Made by a program: the position numbers and the translations under genes. A stretch of DNA of 64,000 nucleotides from Pseudomonas monteilii (GTDB lineage: Bacteria; Pseudomonadota; Gammaproteobacteria; Pseudomonadales; Pseudomonadaceae), in NCBI GenBank assembly GCA_001534745.1, contig CP013997.1, positions 1,860,001-1,924,000 of the forward strand, in the 5' to 3' direction. Numbering within the stretch: position 1 is the first letter of the stretch; each line of letters opens with the position of its first letter. Shown here in pieces: positions 46,284-54,875 of the stretch. The notes beneath the pieces are model-generated. The model made no database searches. It was not told the DNA's origin and saw nothing but the letters and a program-made list of their open reading frames with translations.

Positions 46284-47168
46284 CTAAGGCCGACGTAGCT
46301 GCACCGTCAGGCGTTCGACCACCTCGGCTTCCACAGCGCCTTCAGTCACCTCCACCCCAAACACGGCACAACACGCTGAAGCCGTCCCCTCACTGACGCG
46401 GTAGACGGCGATGACACTGTCCGGCCCGCACCCCGTATGCCCACAGAGCAAGCGACCATCGGCGATCACGCCCTGCATCACGCCAAGCCCATACCCCGGC
46501 GTGACCCAGGGCCGCCCCGGCAAGGGGCCGCCCAGGTGCCGCGCGTCTTGCAGCGCCTCACGCAAACGCGCCGGTAGCAGATCGCCGGCAAGCAGACGGT
46601 CCAGCAGAAGCACGGCCTGCGACAGTGGCCCAATCAGCAGACCGTGATAGACCCAGGCAGGATCGTACGACGCACGCAGGCCCAGGCAATGTGGGTGCAG
46701 GTCGTCGCGCGTCCTGGCAAAGCGTACGCCTGACACACCCAGGGGGCGTAGGACGCGCTCGCCTACTGCGTCCTCGAGGGCCAGGCCGGTCAGCTGTTCG
46801 ATGACCTGGCCAACCTTCCAGTACCCGACGTTCGAGTACCGCCATTGCATACCGGGGGCGTACCTGAGGCGCGTGCCCTCCAGTCGCTGCAGCATGTCGG
46901 CGACGGGCCAGGCGGATTCGCCCTGGGCGACCGCCGTGTGATACGCGGCCAGTTCACCGTAATCGGCCAGCCCCGCCTCATGCCGCAGCAGTTGGCGCAA
47001 CGTGAACGGCCATCCTGCCACCGGCGCGTCCAGCGTCGTCAGCCCATCACGCACCAGGGACAGCGCAGTCGCAGCGAGTACGGTCTTGGTGAAGCTCCAC
47101 CACGGCACGACGGCGTCCGGGGTGTCGGACGGCAGCAGTCGTCCGTTGCACACGAGCGCGCTGAGCAT
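46284..47168 (-). CDS. Beta-lactamase-family serine hydrolase
   Basis: 294 aa with the three active-site motifs of class C/penicillin-binding-like enzymes: SFTK (SxxK) near residue 25, YSN (YxN) near 110, and HTG in LLCGHTGCG near 240. There is no signal peptide; the protein starts only ~24 residues before the catalytic Ser, so it is probably cytoplasmic and more likely an esterase or peptidase than a true beta-lactamase. GGGAGGACC precedes the ATG. It lies 66 bp downstream of the RTX gene on the same strand and may share its transcript. Confidence 0.82.
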   Translation of the reverse strand: MLSALVCNGRLLPSDTPDAVVPWWSFTKTVLAATALSLVRDGLTTLDAPVAGWPFTLRQLLRHEAGLADYGELAAYHTAVAQGESAWPVADMLQRLEGTRLRYAPGMQWRYSNVGYWKVGQVIEQLTGLALEDAVGERVLRPLGVSGVRFARTRDDLHPHCLGLRASYDPAWVYHGLLIGPLSQAVLLLDRLLAGDLLPARLREALQDARHLGGPLPGRPWVTPGYGLGVMQGVIADGRLLCGHTGCGPDSVIAVYRVSEGTASACCAVFGVEVTEGAVEAEVVERLTVQLRRP

Positions 47169-47234
47169 GGTCCTCCCGCATTCGAATGGGGCGGCCGCCG
47201 ACCTTCAGGTCTGCTGGCCGCCAGGGCGCATGGG

Positions 47235-49967
47235 CTAGAGCACGAAGTCCGATGCCGTCAGGCTGGTGATGCCCACCATCTGGATGGCGAACTCCGGTGT
47301 GCTGTCCGCATCGGTGTTGCCGTACAGCACGCCGTCCTGGAACTTCAGTTGCCCTGCGGTGGTGAACGCCGCCGTGCCCTTGATGAAGGTATGGAACGCC
47401 TCGTTGGCCGCCGTCGCGGTGTTGGCGTCCAGCGCCCCCAGGTCGATCTTGTCCTCGCCGCGCTTGAAGTCGGTGATGACATCCCACGTGGCGCGCGTCA
47501 GTCCCATGTCGTTCAGCGAGGTGAACACGAAGGCGTCCTTGCCGGTACCACCGGTCAGGGTGTCCTTGCCCAGCCCACCGATCAGCCGGTCGTTGCCAGC
47601 ACCTCCGATCAGGATGTCGTTGCCGGCGCCGCCGGTGAGGACGTTGTTCGCCGCGTTGCCCGTCAGCGTGTTGGCCAGGGCGTTGCCCGTCCCGTTGATT
47701 GCGGACGTGCCCGACAGTGTCAGGTTTTCCTGATAATCGCCCAGGGTGCGGGTCACGCTGGCGATGACCGTGTCGATACCGCCGTTGGCCGAGGTCTCGA
47801 TGACCTTGTCGTTGGCCGAGTCGACGTAGTAGGTATCGTTGCCCAGGCCGCCGATCATCGTGTCGGCACCCGCGCCGCCATTGAGCACGTTGTTGCCGGC
47901 GTTGCCGGTCAGCGTGTTGGCCAGGGCGTTGCCGGTGCCATTGATGTGGGCATTGCCGGACAGGGTCAGGTTCTCTTGGTACTCGCCCAGGGTACGGGTC
48001 ACGCTGGCGATGACCGTATCGATCCCGCCGTTGGCCGAGGTCTCGATGACCTTGTCGTTGGCCGAGTCGACGTAGTAGGTGTCGTTGCCCAGGCCACCGA
48101 TCATCGTGTCGGCACCTGCGCCGCCATTGAGCACGTTGTTGCCATCGTTGCCGGTCAGTGTGTTGGCCAGGGCGTTGCCGGTGCCGTTGAGGTGGGCCTT
48201 GCCGGACAGGATCAGGTTCTCCTGATAGTCGCCCAGGGTCCAGCTGACGCCGGAGACGACCGTATCTAGGCCGCCCTTGGCCGAGGTCTCGATGACTTTG
48301 TCGTTGGCCGAGTCGACGTAGTAGGTGTCGTTGCCCAGGCCGCCGATCATCGTGTCGGCACCCGCGCCGCCATTGAGCACGTTGTTGCCGTCGTTGCCGG
48401 TCAACGTGTTGGCCAGGGCATTGCCGGTGCCGTTGATGTGAGCCTTGCCGGACAGGGTCAGGTTCTCCTGGTAGTCGCCCAGCGTGCGGGTGACGCTGGA
48501 GATGACCGTGTCGATCCCGCCATTGGCCGAGGTTTCCAGCACGACGTCGTCGACCGAGTCGACGTAGTAGGTGTCATTGCCCATCCCGCCGATCATCGTG
48601 TCGGCACCCGCACCGCCGTCGAGGAGGTCGTTGCCATCGCCGCCGTCCAGCCGGTCCTGACCTCCCATGCCCTTGAGCACGTCATTACCCGCGCCACCTT
48701 CGACCCAGTCGTCGGCGCCGGTGCCGGTGAAGGTGTCGTTGCCCGCGGTCAGCACCTTCTTGCCAGCGCTCATCAGGATGCTGGTGTTGATGCCCAGGGC
48801 GGTCAGTTCGCTCGGGGAGTAGGTGCGGATGTTGCCTTGAAGATCCTCAACCTTGACGCTGGTAATAGTGTAGGTGCCAGGAAGGTTAGTGGAGGCGATG
48901 AACCATGTATCGGAGGATACGCCGTCTGACCAAGAGTCGCTATATCCACTGTGGACCAGGAAGTTGTATTTGCTCGTTGAGCGCTCATCGGCTAGGAATG
49001 AGTAAGTCAAATCCTTGTCAAAATAGATAACAAGTTGCTTCACGCCTGCCAGATTATCCGATGCCGCGCCGGATACAGTGAGCGCGGCCTTTCCTGAAGA
49101 CAGATCAACAAAGGTAGGTATGTCCAATGACTTCAGTTGGGGCGGCGTAACATCAGGGGCTGAATTGACGAAATGGATGCTAGTGTTGACACCCAGCTTG
49201 GTAAGTTCGCTTGGGCTGTACGTACGGATATTGCCTTGCAGATCTTCAACTTTAACGCTGGTGACATCATAGGTGCCAGACGCATTGGTGGGAGCGATGA
49301 ACCACGTGTCGGTCGACCTGCCATCCGACCAGGAGTCGCTATATCCGCTGTGCACCAAGAAATTGTACTTACTCGTGGAGACGTCCGTAGGCGTGAAAGA
49401 GTAAGTAATGTCTCTGTCAAAGTACGTGACGATTTGCTTCACGCCTGCCAAATCGTCTGTGGCTGAGCCAGAGAGGGTCAAGGCAGCCTTTCCTGCGGAC
49501 AGGTCTACAACCTTTGGGATGTTGAGGGACTTCAACTGTGGAGGCGTTGTGTCAGGTGTTGAATTGACGAAATTGACGCTGGTGTTTATGCCCAGCTTTG
49601 CAAGCTCATTGGATTCATAGGTTCGAACGTTCCCTTGAAGGTCTTCGACCTTGACACGGGTGACGTTGTAGTTGCCGGACGCATTGGTGGGAGCGATAAA
49701 CCATGTTTCCGATGACGAACCGTCAGACCAAGAATCGCTATAGCTGCTGTGGACCAAAAAATTGTACTTACTGGTCGATGCGTCACTGGATGTAAACGAA
49801 TAGACGATCTCTTTGTCAAAGTAAATCACTACATTCTTGACGCCCGATTTATCATCGGACGCTTTCCCCGACACCGTCAGGCCTGCCTTCCCTGACCCAA
49901 GATCGACAACCGTCGGTATGCGCAGCGACAACAAGGTAGGGGCAAGGGTATCTGCAGTAGCGCTCAT
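47235..49967 (-). CDS. RTX-repeat secreted protein with three Ig-like repeats
   Basis: 910 aa. Residues ~3-400 are three repeats of 133 aa, each with TPPQLKSLxIP, YFDKxxxYSF, a YNFLVHSGYSDSWSDG core and VKVEDLQGNIRTY. Residues ~405-800 carry Ca-binding GGxGNDxL nonapeptides arranged in 82-aa units with NDTYYVDSANDKVIE and GDYQENLTLSG. The last ~110 residues (DVITDFKRGEDKIDL...TASDFVL) form the C-terminal module and type I secretion signal. There is no N-terminal signal peptide. No type I transporter genes are nearby. It is probably a surface or secreted adhesin-like protein; no catalytic domain was seen. Confidence 0.85.
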   Translation of the reverse strand: MSATADTLAPTLLSLRIPTVVDLGSGKAGLTVSGKASDDKSGVKNVVIYFDKEIVYSFTSSDASTSKYNFLVHSSYSDSWSDGSSSETWFIAPTNASGNYNVTRVKVEDLQGNVRTYESNELAKLGINTSVNFVNSTPDTTPPQLKSLNIPKVVDLSAGKAALTLSGSATDDLAGVKQIVTYFDRDITYSFTPTDVSTSKYNFLVHSGYSDSWSDGRSTDTWFIAPTNASGTYDVTSVKVEDLQGNIRTYSPSELTKLGVNTSIHFVNSAPDVTPPQLKSLDIPTFVDLSSGKAALTVSGAASDNLAGVKQLVIYFDKDLTYSFLADERSTSKYNFLVHSGYSDSWSDGVSSDTWFIASTNLPGTYTITSVKVEDLQGNIRTYSPSELTALGINTSILMSAGKKVLTAGNDTFTGTGADDWVEGGAGNDVLKGMGGQDRLDGGDGNDLLDGGAGADTMIGGMGNDTYYVDSVDDVVLETSANGGIDTVISSVTRTLGDYQENLTLSGKAHINGTGNALANTLTGNDGNNVLNGGAGADTMIGGLGNDTYYVDSANDKVIETSAKGGLDTVVSGVSWTLGDYQENLILSGKAHLNGTGNALANTLTGNDGNNVLNGGAGADTMIGGLGNDTYYVDSANDKVIETSANGGIDTVIASVTRTLGEYQENLTLSGNAHINGTGNALANTLTGNAGNNVLNGGAGADTMIGGLGNDTYYVDSANDKVIETSANGGIDTVIASVTRTLGDYQENLTLSGTSAINGTGNALANTLTGNAANNVLTGGAGNDILIGGAGNDRLIGGLGKDTLTGGTGKDAFVFTSLNDMGLTRATWDVITDFKRGEDKIDLGALDANTATAANEAFHTFIKGTAAFTTAGQLKFQDGVLYGNTDADSTPEFAIQMVGITSLTASDFVL
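47605..48588 (-). repeat. Four 246-bp tandem repeats inside the RTX gene
   Basis: The same anchor (CCGATCATCGTGTCGGC or a close variant) recurs at 47605, 48097, 48343 and 48589 and at 47851, exactly 246 bp apart. The three upper units are nearly identical at DNA level; the lowest is more diverged. This suggests recent duplication or gene conversion and predicts copy-number variation between strains. Confidence 0.85.
48764..49960 (-). repeat. Three 399-bp repeats encoding the Ig-like modules
   Basis: Equivalent positions fall at 49117, 49516 and 49915, 399 bp apart. Protein identity between units is high but codon choice differs more than in the RTX part. This stretch is visibly richer in A/T than its neighbours, suggesting a separate origin for the N-terminal half of the gene. 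Confidence 0.75.
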
Positions 49968-50020
49968 TGAACGTTATCCGTAAGCAGTCGAACATCGGGA
50001 AGGGTAGGGGACAGCGAGGC

Positions 50021-50341
50021 TCAGTAGCGCAGGCGCCGGATCGGCATGTTCCCGCGCGTGTATTGTTGGTAACCGGTGTAGGGCAGCAGGAAGGTATCGA
50101 CGACGCCCGACACGGCCATGTCGACCACGACCGGGTAGGGCGCCCAGTGCTCGCCGGGCCTGACCGGCCCGTTCAGCGTGCAGTACTGGTACGCCACGCC
50201 GCTGTAGGCACGCGGCAGGGAGTGGCAATAGCTGTCGTATTGAGCCAGGTCGTCGACGGCCTTCGATTCATTGGACAGGGTCCGAACGGTTCCGCATCCA
50301 CACAGTGCCGTCGCCAGCACACAGACAATCCATCGTTTCAT
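50021..50341 (-). CDS. YceK/YidQ-type small lipoprotein
   Basis: 106 aa. The signal peptide ends in the lipobox ALCGC (Cys at ~16), followed by GTVRTLSNE. Family-like features are the SGVAYQYC core, PYPVVVDMAVSGVVDTFLLPYTGY near the C-terminus and paired Cys residues. YceK-family proteins are outer-membrane lipoproteins of unknown role. It lies 53 bp upstream of the RTX gene on the same strand and could be co-transcribed. Confidence 0.75.
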   Translation of the reverse strand: MKRWIVCVLATALCGCGTVRTLSNESKAVDDLAQYDSYCHSLPRAYSGVAYQYCTLNGPVRPGEHWAPYPVVVDMAVSGVVDTFLLPYTGYQQYTRGNMPIRRLRY

Positions 50342-50444
50342 CAGGCCACTCCAGTGATGGCCTAATCATAGCTCGGGTGGATCCCAACCTGCCACTGGGT
50401 GTCGAGCGCTGAATCGCGCCTCCCGACGAACGTCCGCTACCCGC

Positions 50445-52079
50445 TCAACGGGCCGCCGTCACGCGTCGGCAGCCGGCGAACAGGTCCAGCGCAGGGACGT
50501 AGGCCTGGGTGCTCACGTCGAGCAGGCCGAGCAGTGAATGGAACAGGTTGTCCTGGCTGAGCGCCGTCTCCCGTTTGCCTTGCAGGCACGGGGTGTCGAC
50601 CTGAAACGCCTGCTGGTACCCAGGCGAGAACCACATCAGCATCGGCACGTGTTTCTGTTCGTCCGGCGCCAGCAAATAGGGCGTGCCGTGCAGGTACAGG
50701 TTGTACTCCCCGAGCGATTCGCCGTGATCGGAGAGGTACAGCACCGCGCTGTCGACCGTGCGTGCGTTGTCGCGCAGCTGGTCGATCAGGCTCGCCAGCA
50801 CATGGTCGGTGTAGGCGATGGAGTTGTCGTAGGCGTTGACGATGCTCTCCCGGCTGCAGGTTTCCAGCGCGTTGCTGCGGCATACCGGGGTGAACCGCTC
50901 GAAGGCCTGCGGATAGCGCTTGAAGTATTCCGGGCCATGGCTGCCCATCTGGTGCAGGACCAGCACCGTGTCCCGGTCGAGGTGGTCGATCAGCTGCTGC
51001 AGGTCCTGAAGCAGTATCGCATCCCGGCATTCCCGGTTGGCACACAGCACCGGGTCCTGGCGCTTGCTCACGTCCTCCAGCGTGACCCGGTCGCAGGTGC
51101 CCTTGCAGCCCGACTGGTTGTCGCGCCAGACCACCGCCAGCCCGGCGCGCGCGAGCACGTCGAGCAGCCCCTCCTGGTGGGTCGCACGCACCGCGTCATA
51201 GTGCCGGCGGCCCATGTTGGAGAACATGCACGGTACGGACACGGCGGTTTCCGTGCCGCACGAGGTCACGTGATCGAAGGCCACCAGGCCGTCTTCGTGG
51301 CTCAGCTCGGGCGTGGTGTCGCGGGGGTAGCCCAGCACGCCGAAATTGGCCGCCCGGGCGCTCTCGCCGACCACCAGGACGGTCAGGGACTTGCGCGTGT
51401 GGGTCGCCCAGCGGGCATCGCGGTGCGCATCCTGGGCGATCGGCTCGAGCGGCTGCCGGGTCGCCTGGAGGTCTTCGCGGGCGTAGCTGATCGCGGCGCC
51501 GATGACATTGCTGGGCACCACCATCCAGTGCAGCTCGTGGTGGTTGCGAAACAGCGGTGCCAGGGCCTTGTAGTCCAGCAGGCTGACGCTGCCCATCAAC
51601 GTCACGCAGACCACGGCCATCAGCCCCTTGCCCAACAACTCTCGTGGCCAGGGACGATAGCGAATGGGCAGCGCCCACACGAGACCGGCAGGCAGCACGC
51701 CCCACAGCAGCAGGTGGCCGAACAGGGGCAGCGACAGCAGGCCCTGGACTTCACGCGCGTCGGTCTGCGCCACGTTGCGGATCATGCCGACATCGATCAG
51801 CACGCCGTACTGGCCCATGAAGTACGTGGCCCCTGCACTGAGCAGGAACAGCAGCGCCAGGGTCGGTTTCAGGGTACGGCCCAGGGTGAACAGGGTCAGC
51901 AGCAGGGTGAACGCGCACCCGATCAACAGCATGAACGCCATCCGCATCAGCCAGCCCGACGCATCGGGCGCCGTGATGGCGACCAGATGCCGCCACAGCG
52001 TGCCGTTGAAGCCCACCAGCAGAAACACGCTGGCGAACACGATGACCCAGACCGGACGCACCGCTGCGCACTTGACCAT
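50445..52079 (-). CDS. eptA: Phosphoethanolamine-lipid A transferase (EptA/MCR family)
   Basis: 544 aa. Five membrane helices fill the first ~170 residues, then a periplasmic alkaline-phosphatase-fold domain. LTVLVVGESARAANF carries the first metal site, and CGTETAVSVPCMFSN the nucleophilic Thr near 277 flanked by Cys. VLVLHQMGSHGPEYFKRYP and YLSDHGESLGE follow, as do further paired Cys (disulfides as in MCR/EptA). It adds phosphoethanolamine to lipid A, lowering negative charge and polymyxin binding. It follows a response regulator gene (175-bp gap) on the same strand. Confidence 0.9.
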   Translation of the reverse strand: MVKCAAVRPVWVIVFASVFLLVGFNGTLWRHLVAITAPDASGWLMRMAFMLLIGCAFTLLLTLFTLGRTLKPTLALLFLLSAGATYFMGQYGVLIDVGMIRNVAQTDAREVQGLLSLPLFGHLLLWGVLPAGLVWALPIRYRPWPRELLGKGLMAVVCVTLMGSVSLLDYKALAPLFRNHHELHWMVVPSNVIGAAISYAREDLQATRQPLEPIAQDAHRDARWATHTRKSLTVLVVGESARAANFGVLGYPRDTTPELSHEDGLVAFDHVTSCGTETAVSVPCMFSNMGRRHYDAVRATHQEGLLDVLARAGLAVVWRDNQSGCKGTCDRVTLEDVSKRQDPVLCANRECRDAILLQDLQQLIDHLDRDTVLVLHQMGSHGPEYFKRYPQAFERFTPVCRSNALETCSRESIVNAYDNSIAYTDHVLASLIDQLRDNARTVDSAVLYLSDHGESLGEYNLYLHGTPYLLAPDEQKHVPMLMWFSPGYQQAFQVDTPCLQGKRETALSQDNLFHSLLGLLDVSTQAYVPALDLFAGCRRVTAAR

Positions 52080-52254
52080 GAAACCCCTCCACGCTCGACA
52101 CCAGAAGCTTCGATGCAGGTGCGCACCGAAGAACGAAAGTGGCGCGCACGCTAGGGCAGCGAGCGTGGTGCTTTTGTGAAAAGCGTCGTCAGGCTTTGTT
52201 GGGCGTGTGCTTCACACCTGAAGATCGTGTTCCAGGCCTCGGGCGACGGATTTT

Positions 52255-52989
52255 TCACATGGCCACGACATTCGCGGCAGGGTGAGCGGCGCAGGCTGCG
52301 GGCGCTTGTGGTTCCGGGCCGCACATCCGGTAGCCGTCGCCGCGCAGGGTGTGCAGCAGCTTGGTCGCGAAGGGTTTGTCCACGGCTTGCCGGATCTGGT
52401 GAATATGGCTGCGAATGCTGTCGACGTTCTTGTCATGCTCGGTCGACCCCCAGAGCAGCTGCTCCAGGGTCTTGCGCTTGACCAGGGCCGGGCTGCTGCG
52501 CATCAGCACTTCGAGGATCTTCAGGTTGGCCGAGCTGAGCTTGATCGGCACGTCGCCGCGGCGCACCTGCAAGGTGTCGAGGTCGAGTTCCAGGTCCAGC
52601 AGGGTGAGGGTACGGCCGCGCTGCCCCTTGCGCCGGGACACGATGGCCTCGAGCCGCGCCAGGATCTCGGCCATGGCGAAGGGCTTGACCACGTAATCGT
52701 CGGCGCCCACGCCAAACCCCTTGAGCCGGTCCTCCAGCTCATCGCGGGCGGTCAGCATGATGATGGCCGCCGCGCTGTGGGCGCGCTGGCGCAAGAGGTG
52801 GCAGATGTCGTTGCCATCGATGCCCGGCAGCATGATGTCGAGAATGATCGCGTCGAAGCGCCCGGTCTCGGCCAGGTGCAGGCCGGTCAGGCCGTCCCGG
52901 GCGCCGGTGACGGCATGGCCGCGGAGCTCGAAAAAGTCGACGAGGTTGTCATGGATGTCACGGTTGTCTTCAACGATCAGCAGGTTCAT
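52255..52989 (-). CDS. OmpR-family response regulator (orphan)
   Basis: 244 aa. The receiver has acidic EDN at 7-9, the phospho-accepting Asp in IILDIMLPGIDG (~51) and Lys in VVKPFAM. The winged-helix output domain (LSSANLKILEVLMRSS...VDSIRSHIHQIRQAVDKPF...LHTLRGDGYRM) fits OmpR/PhoB. No sensor kinase gene is adjacent. It is encoded directly upstream of eptA and divergent from the PAP2 gene, so lipid A modification is its likely target. The C-terminal ~20 residues are an Ala/Pro-rich extension. Confidence 0.88.
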   Translation of the reverse strand: MNLLIVEDNRDIHDNLVDFFELRGHAVTGARDGLTGLHLAETGRFDAIILDIMLPGIDGNDICHLLRQRAHSAAAIIMLTARDELEDRLKGFGVGADDYVVKPFAMAEILARLEAIVSRRKGQRGRTLTLLDLELDLDTLQVRRGDVPIKLSSANLKILEVLMRSSPALVKRKTLEQLLWGSTEHDKNVDSIRSHIHQIRQAVDKPFATKLLHTLRGDGYRMCGPEPQAPAACAAHPAANVVAM

Positions 52990-53159
52990 GCAGGCGCGTT
53001 CCTAAAAGCCACGATCGAACAGGGGCGGTGGGCAGGCGCGGCGGCGCCGCGACGCATTTGAAGGCCTGGGCGGTCGCGGTTGTGTCGACAAAACGTTAAC
53101 TATTCGTGAAAGCCCATGCCAGGTGAACGGCGGGTTTCACGGTTTCTGGAGTCCGGTGA

Positions 53160-53909
53160 ATGACCTCTGAATCATGTTCCCTCCACGCGGCCTCGCGGCC
53201 CTTCGATTTTCGCCTGGCCATCGGCGTGCCCGTGCTCCTCATGCTGGCGCTGCTGGCGAGCGACGTGGCCGTCATCGACCTGCCGCTGGCACACCTGTTC
53301 TACGTGCCCGGCGAGGGGTTCATCGGCCGGCACAGCTACTGGCTGGAAACAGTGCTGCACGAGCGCGTCAAGCAGGCCGTGCTGGTGTTCACCCTGGCGC
53401 TGCTGGTCGCCCTGATCGCCAGCCTGTTCAGCGCCGCGCACCGTGCGTGGCGAAGACCCTTGGCCTACACCGTGCTGACGATCGGGCTGTGCACCGGCAT
53501 CGTCACCCCACTCAAGGTGCTGACCGACGTGCAGTGCCCCTGGAGCCTGCAGGACTTCGGTGCCAGTGAGCCCTACGTCCCGTTGCTCGGGGACCGCGTG
53601 GACTCGGCCAAGCCGGGCCGCTGCTGGCCTGGCGGGCATGCCTCCACCGGCTTCGCCCTGCTGGCCTTGTACTTCGCCTTGCGCGACCGGCACCCACGGG
53701 CCGGTCGCATCGCCTGCGCCCTGGCCCTGTCGCTCGGCCTGCTGCTGTCGGTCGGACGCATGCTGCAAGGTGCGCATTTCCTGTCCCATAACGTCTGGAC
53801 CTTGCTGATCGACTGGCTGATCGCGGTGCTGTGCTATCGCTGGCTGCTATATCGGCCAGGCCCGCGTGGCGACGCGCATGCGCTGACGCCAGAACGCTCT
53901 CCCGGGTGA
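53160..53909 (+). CDS. PAP2-family membrane phosphatase
   Basis: 249 aa with six membrane helices and the PAP2 motifs in order: a weakened first motif KVLTDVQCPW (normally KxxxxxxRP), PGGHAST and VGRMLQGAHFLSH. The family includes lipid A 1-phosphatase LpxE, the transferase LpxT and undecaprenyl-PP phosphatases. Beside eptA and its regulator, a role on lipid A or carrier lipid phosphates is plausible. The variant first motif, with Cys instead of Arg before Pro, is notable but also occurs in KdsD-like/PAP2 subgroups whose substrates I cannot name. Confidence 0.8.
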   Translation: MTSESCSLHAASRPFDFRLAIGVPVLLMLALLASDVAVIDLPLAHLFYVPGEGFIGRHSYWLETVLHERVKQAVLVFTLALLVALIASLFSAAHRAWRRPLAYTVLTIGLCTGIVTPLKVLTDVQCPWSLQDFGASEPYVPLLGDRVDSAKPGRCWPGGHASTGFALLALYFALRDRHPRAGRIACALALSLGLLLSVGRMLQGAHFLSHNVWTLLIDWLIAVLCYRWLLYRPGPRGDAHALTPERSPG

Positions 53910-54046
53910 TGCACGCGTACCCAGGCGTTCAGGTTTTTTTCACATACGCTTCACCACTGCCCCATGGAGCGCTGCCTAGAGTGCCGCCATCCAAAGGTGC
54001 CCGTGCCGGGTCGCCGCGCACCTTGTCCACCTGTCGGAGCGACGCC

Positions 54047-54736
54047 ATGCAACCCGCTGTCCTGCCATCTCCCACTGTGTCTCAGTCCTCACCGAAACCC
54101 CGGGCCTACGCCCGAGGATGGGTCAAAGGCGTGGTCGGCCTGGCGCTCGTACTGGCTGCGCTCGCGGCCTGGTACGCCTCGCAGACCCGTGTGCTGGAGG
54201 TGAGCAGCGCCGCTCAATGGCGCGACAGCGGCATCGCCGCGCAGTGGGCCCAGGGCAACGTGGTCCTGCTGATCCGCCATGCCGAGCGCTGCGACCGCTC
54301 CGAGCACACCTGCCTGGCCGACCCTGAAGGGATCACCGTGCCGGGCAGCCAGCGCGCCATCGACGTCGGCAGAGGCCTGGCCCTGTTGCCCCAGGATGGC
54401 GCCGAACGCCTGAGCAGTCCGGAGGTGCGTACACGGCAGACTGCCCAGTTCATCTTCGGCCAGCCGCTGGCCACCCAGGACTGGGTGGGCGACTGCGACA
54501 AGGACTTCGCCCAGGCGGCGCTCGACCATAAACAGGCCGGTCGCAACCTGGTCCTGGTCACCCACAGCGGGTGCATCGACCAGCTCGAGCGGCGCCTGCA
54601 CGTACCGGGTGGAGAGCGCTCCAGCGCCTATGCCAGCGCGCTGTTCGTGGCCGTGCCCGAGGCGGGCAGGGCGCGTCTGCTCGGGCAAGTGAAGGCCGGC
54701 GAGTGGGCACACTTGCTCGCCGGGGGTGGCCGCTGA
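54047..54736 (+). CDS. Membrane-anchored histidine phosphatase (Ais/PmrG-like)
   Basis: 229 aa. One membrane helix at ~26-44 anchors a periplasmic histidine-phosphatase domain: VLLIRHAERCDRSEHTC with the phospho-accepting His near 77, RLSSPEVRTRQTAQFIFG, and the second His in VLVTHSGC. Ais/PmrG enzymes of this fold remove phosphate from LPS core heptose and are co-regulated with eptA in enterics. The local grouping supports that role here. GGAGCGACGCC precedes the ATG. The 137-bp gap upstream begins with TTTTTTTCACATACGCTTCACC, a possible regulator site. Confidence 0.8.
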   Translation: MQPAVLPSPTVSQSSPKPRAYARGWVKGVVGLALVLAALAAWYASQTRVLEVSSAAQWRDSGIAAQWAQGNVVLLIRHAERCDRSEHTCLADPEGITVPGSQRAIDVGRGLALLPQDGAERLSSPEVRTRQTAQFIFGQPLATQDWVGDCDKDFAQAALDHKQAGRNLVLVTHSGCIDQLERRLHVPGGERSSAYASALFVAVPEAGRARLLGQVKAGEWAHLLAGGGR

Positions 54737-54814
54737 AGACCTCGACAGACCGCGAAGGTCTTCAGGAGGCACTGACCCTCTGTCGGTGACACGCCGAGCG
54801 TGTGATCGAAACAC

Positions 54815-54841
54815 TCAAGTCTGGGCAGAACGTCACGATAA
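54815..54841 (+). promoter_or_regulatory. FliA (sigma-28) promoter for the CHASE3 chemoreceptor
   Basis: TCAA, 15 bases, then CACGATAA, against TAAA-N15-GCCGATAA. It is 35 bp upstream of the ATG at 54876. Confidence 0.65.
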
Positions 54842-54875
54842 CCCTGCAAGCTTTTTGACTTCGTGCGGGTGACCC

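Noticed and set aside
46284..47168. Calling the serine hydrolase a resistance beta-lactamase
   Set aside because: It lacks a signal peptide and the spacing typical of AmpC; the motifs only support the wider superfamily.
47605..48588. Regular repeats that could suggest a CRISPR array
   Set aside because: The 246-bp period lies in frame within a coding gene and the units encode Ca-binding RTX motifs; there are no short repeats with unique spacers and no cas genes.
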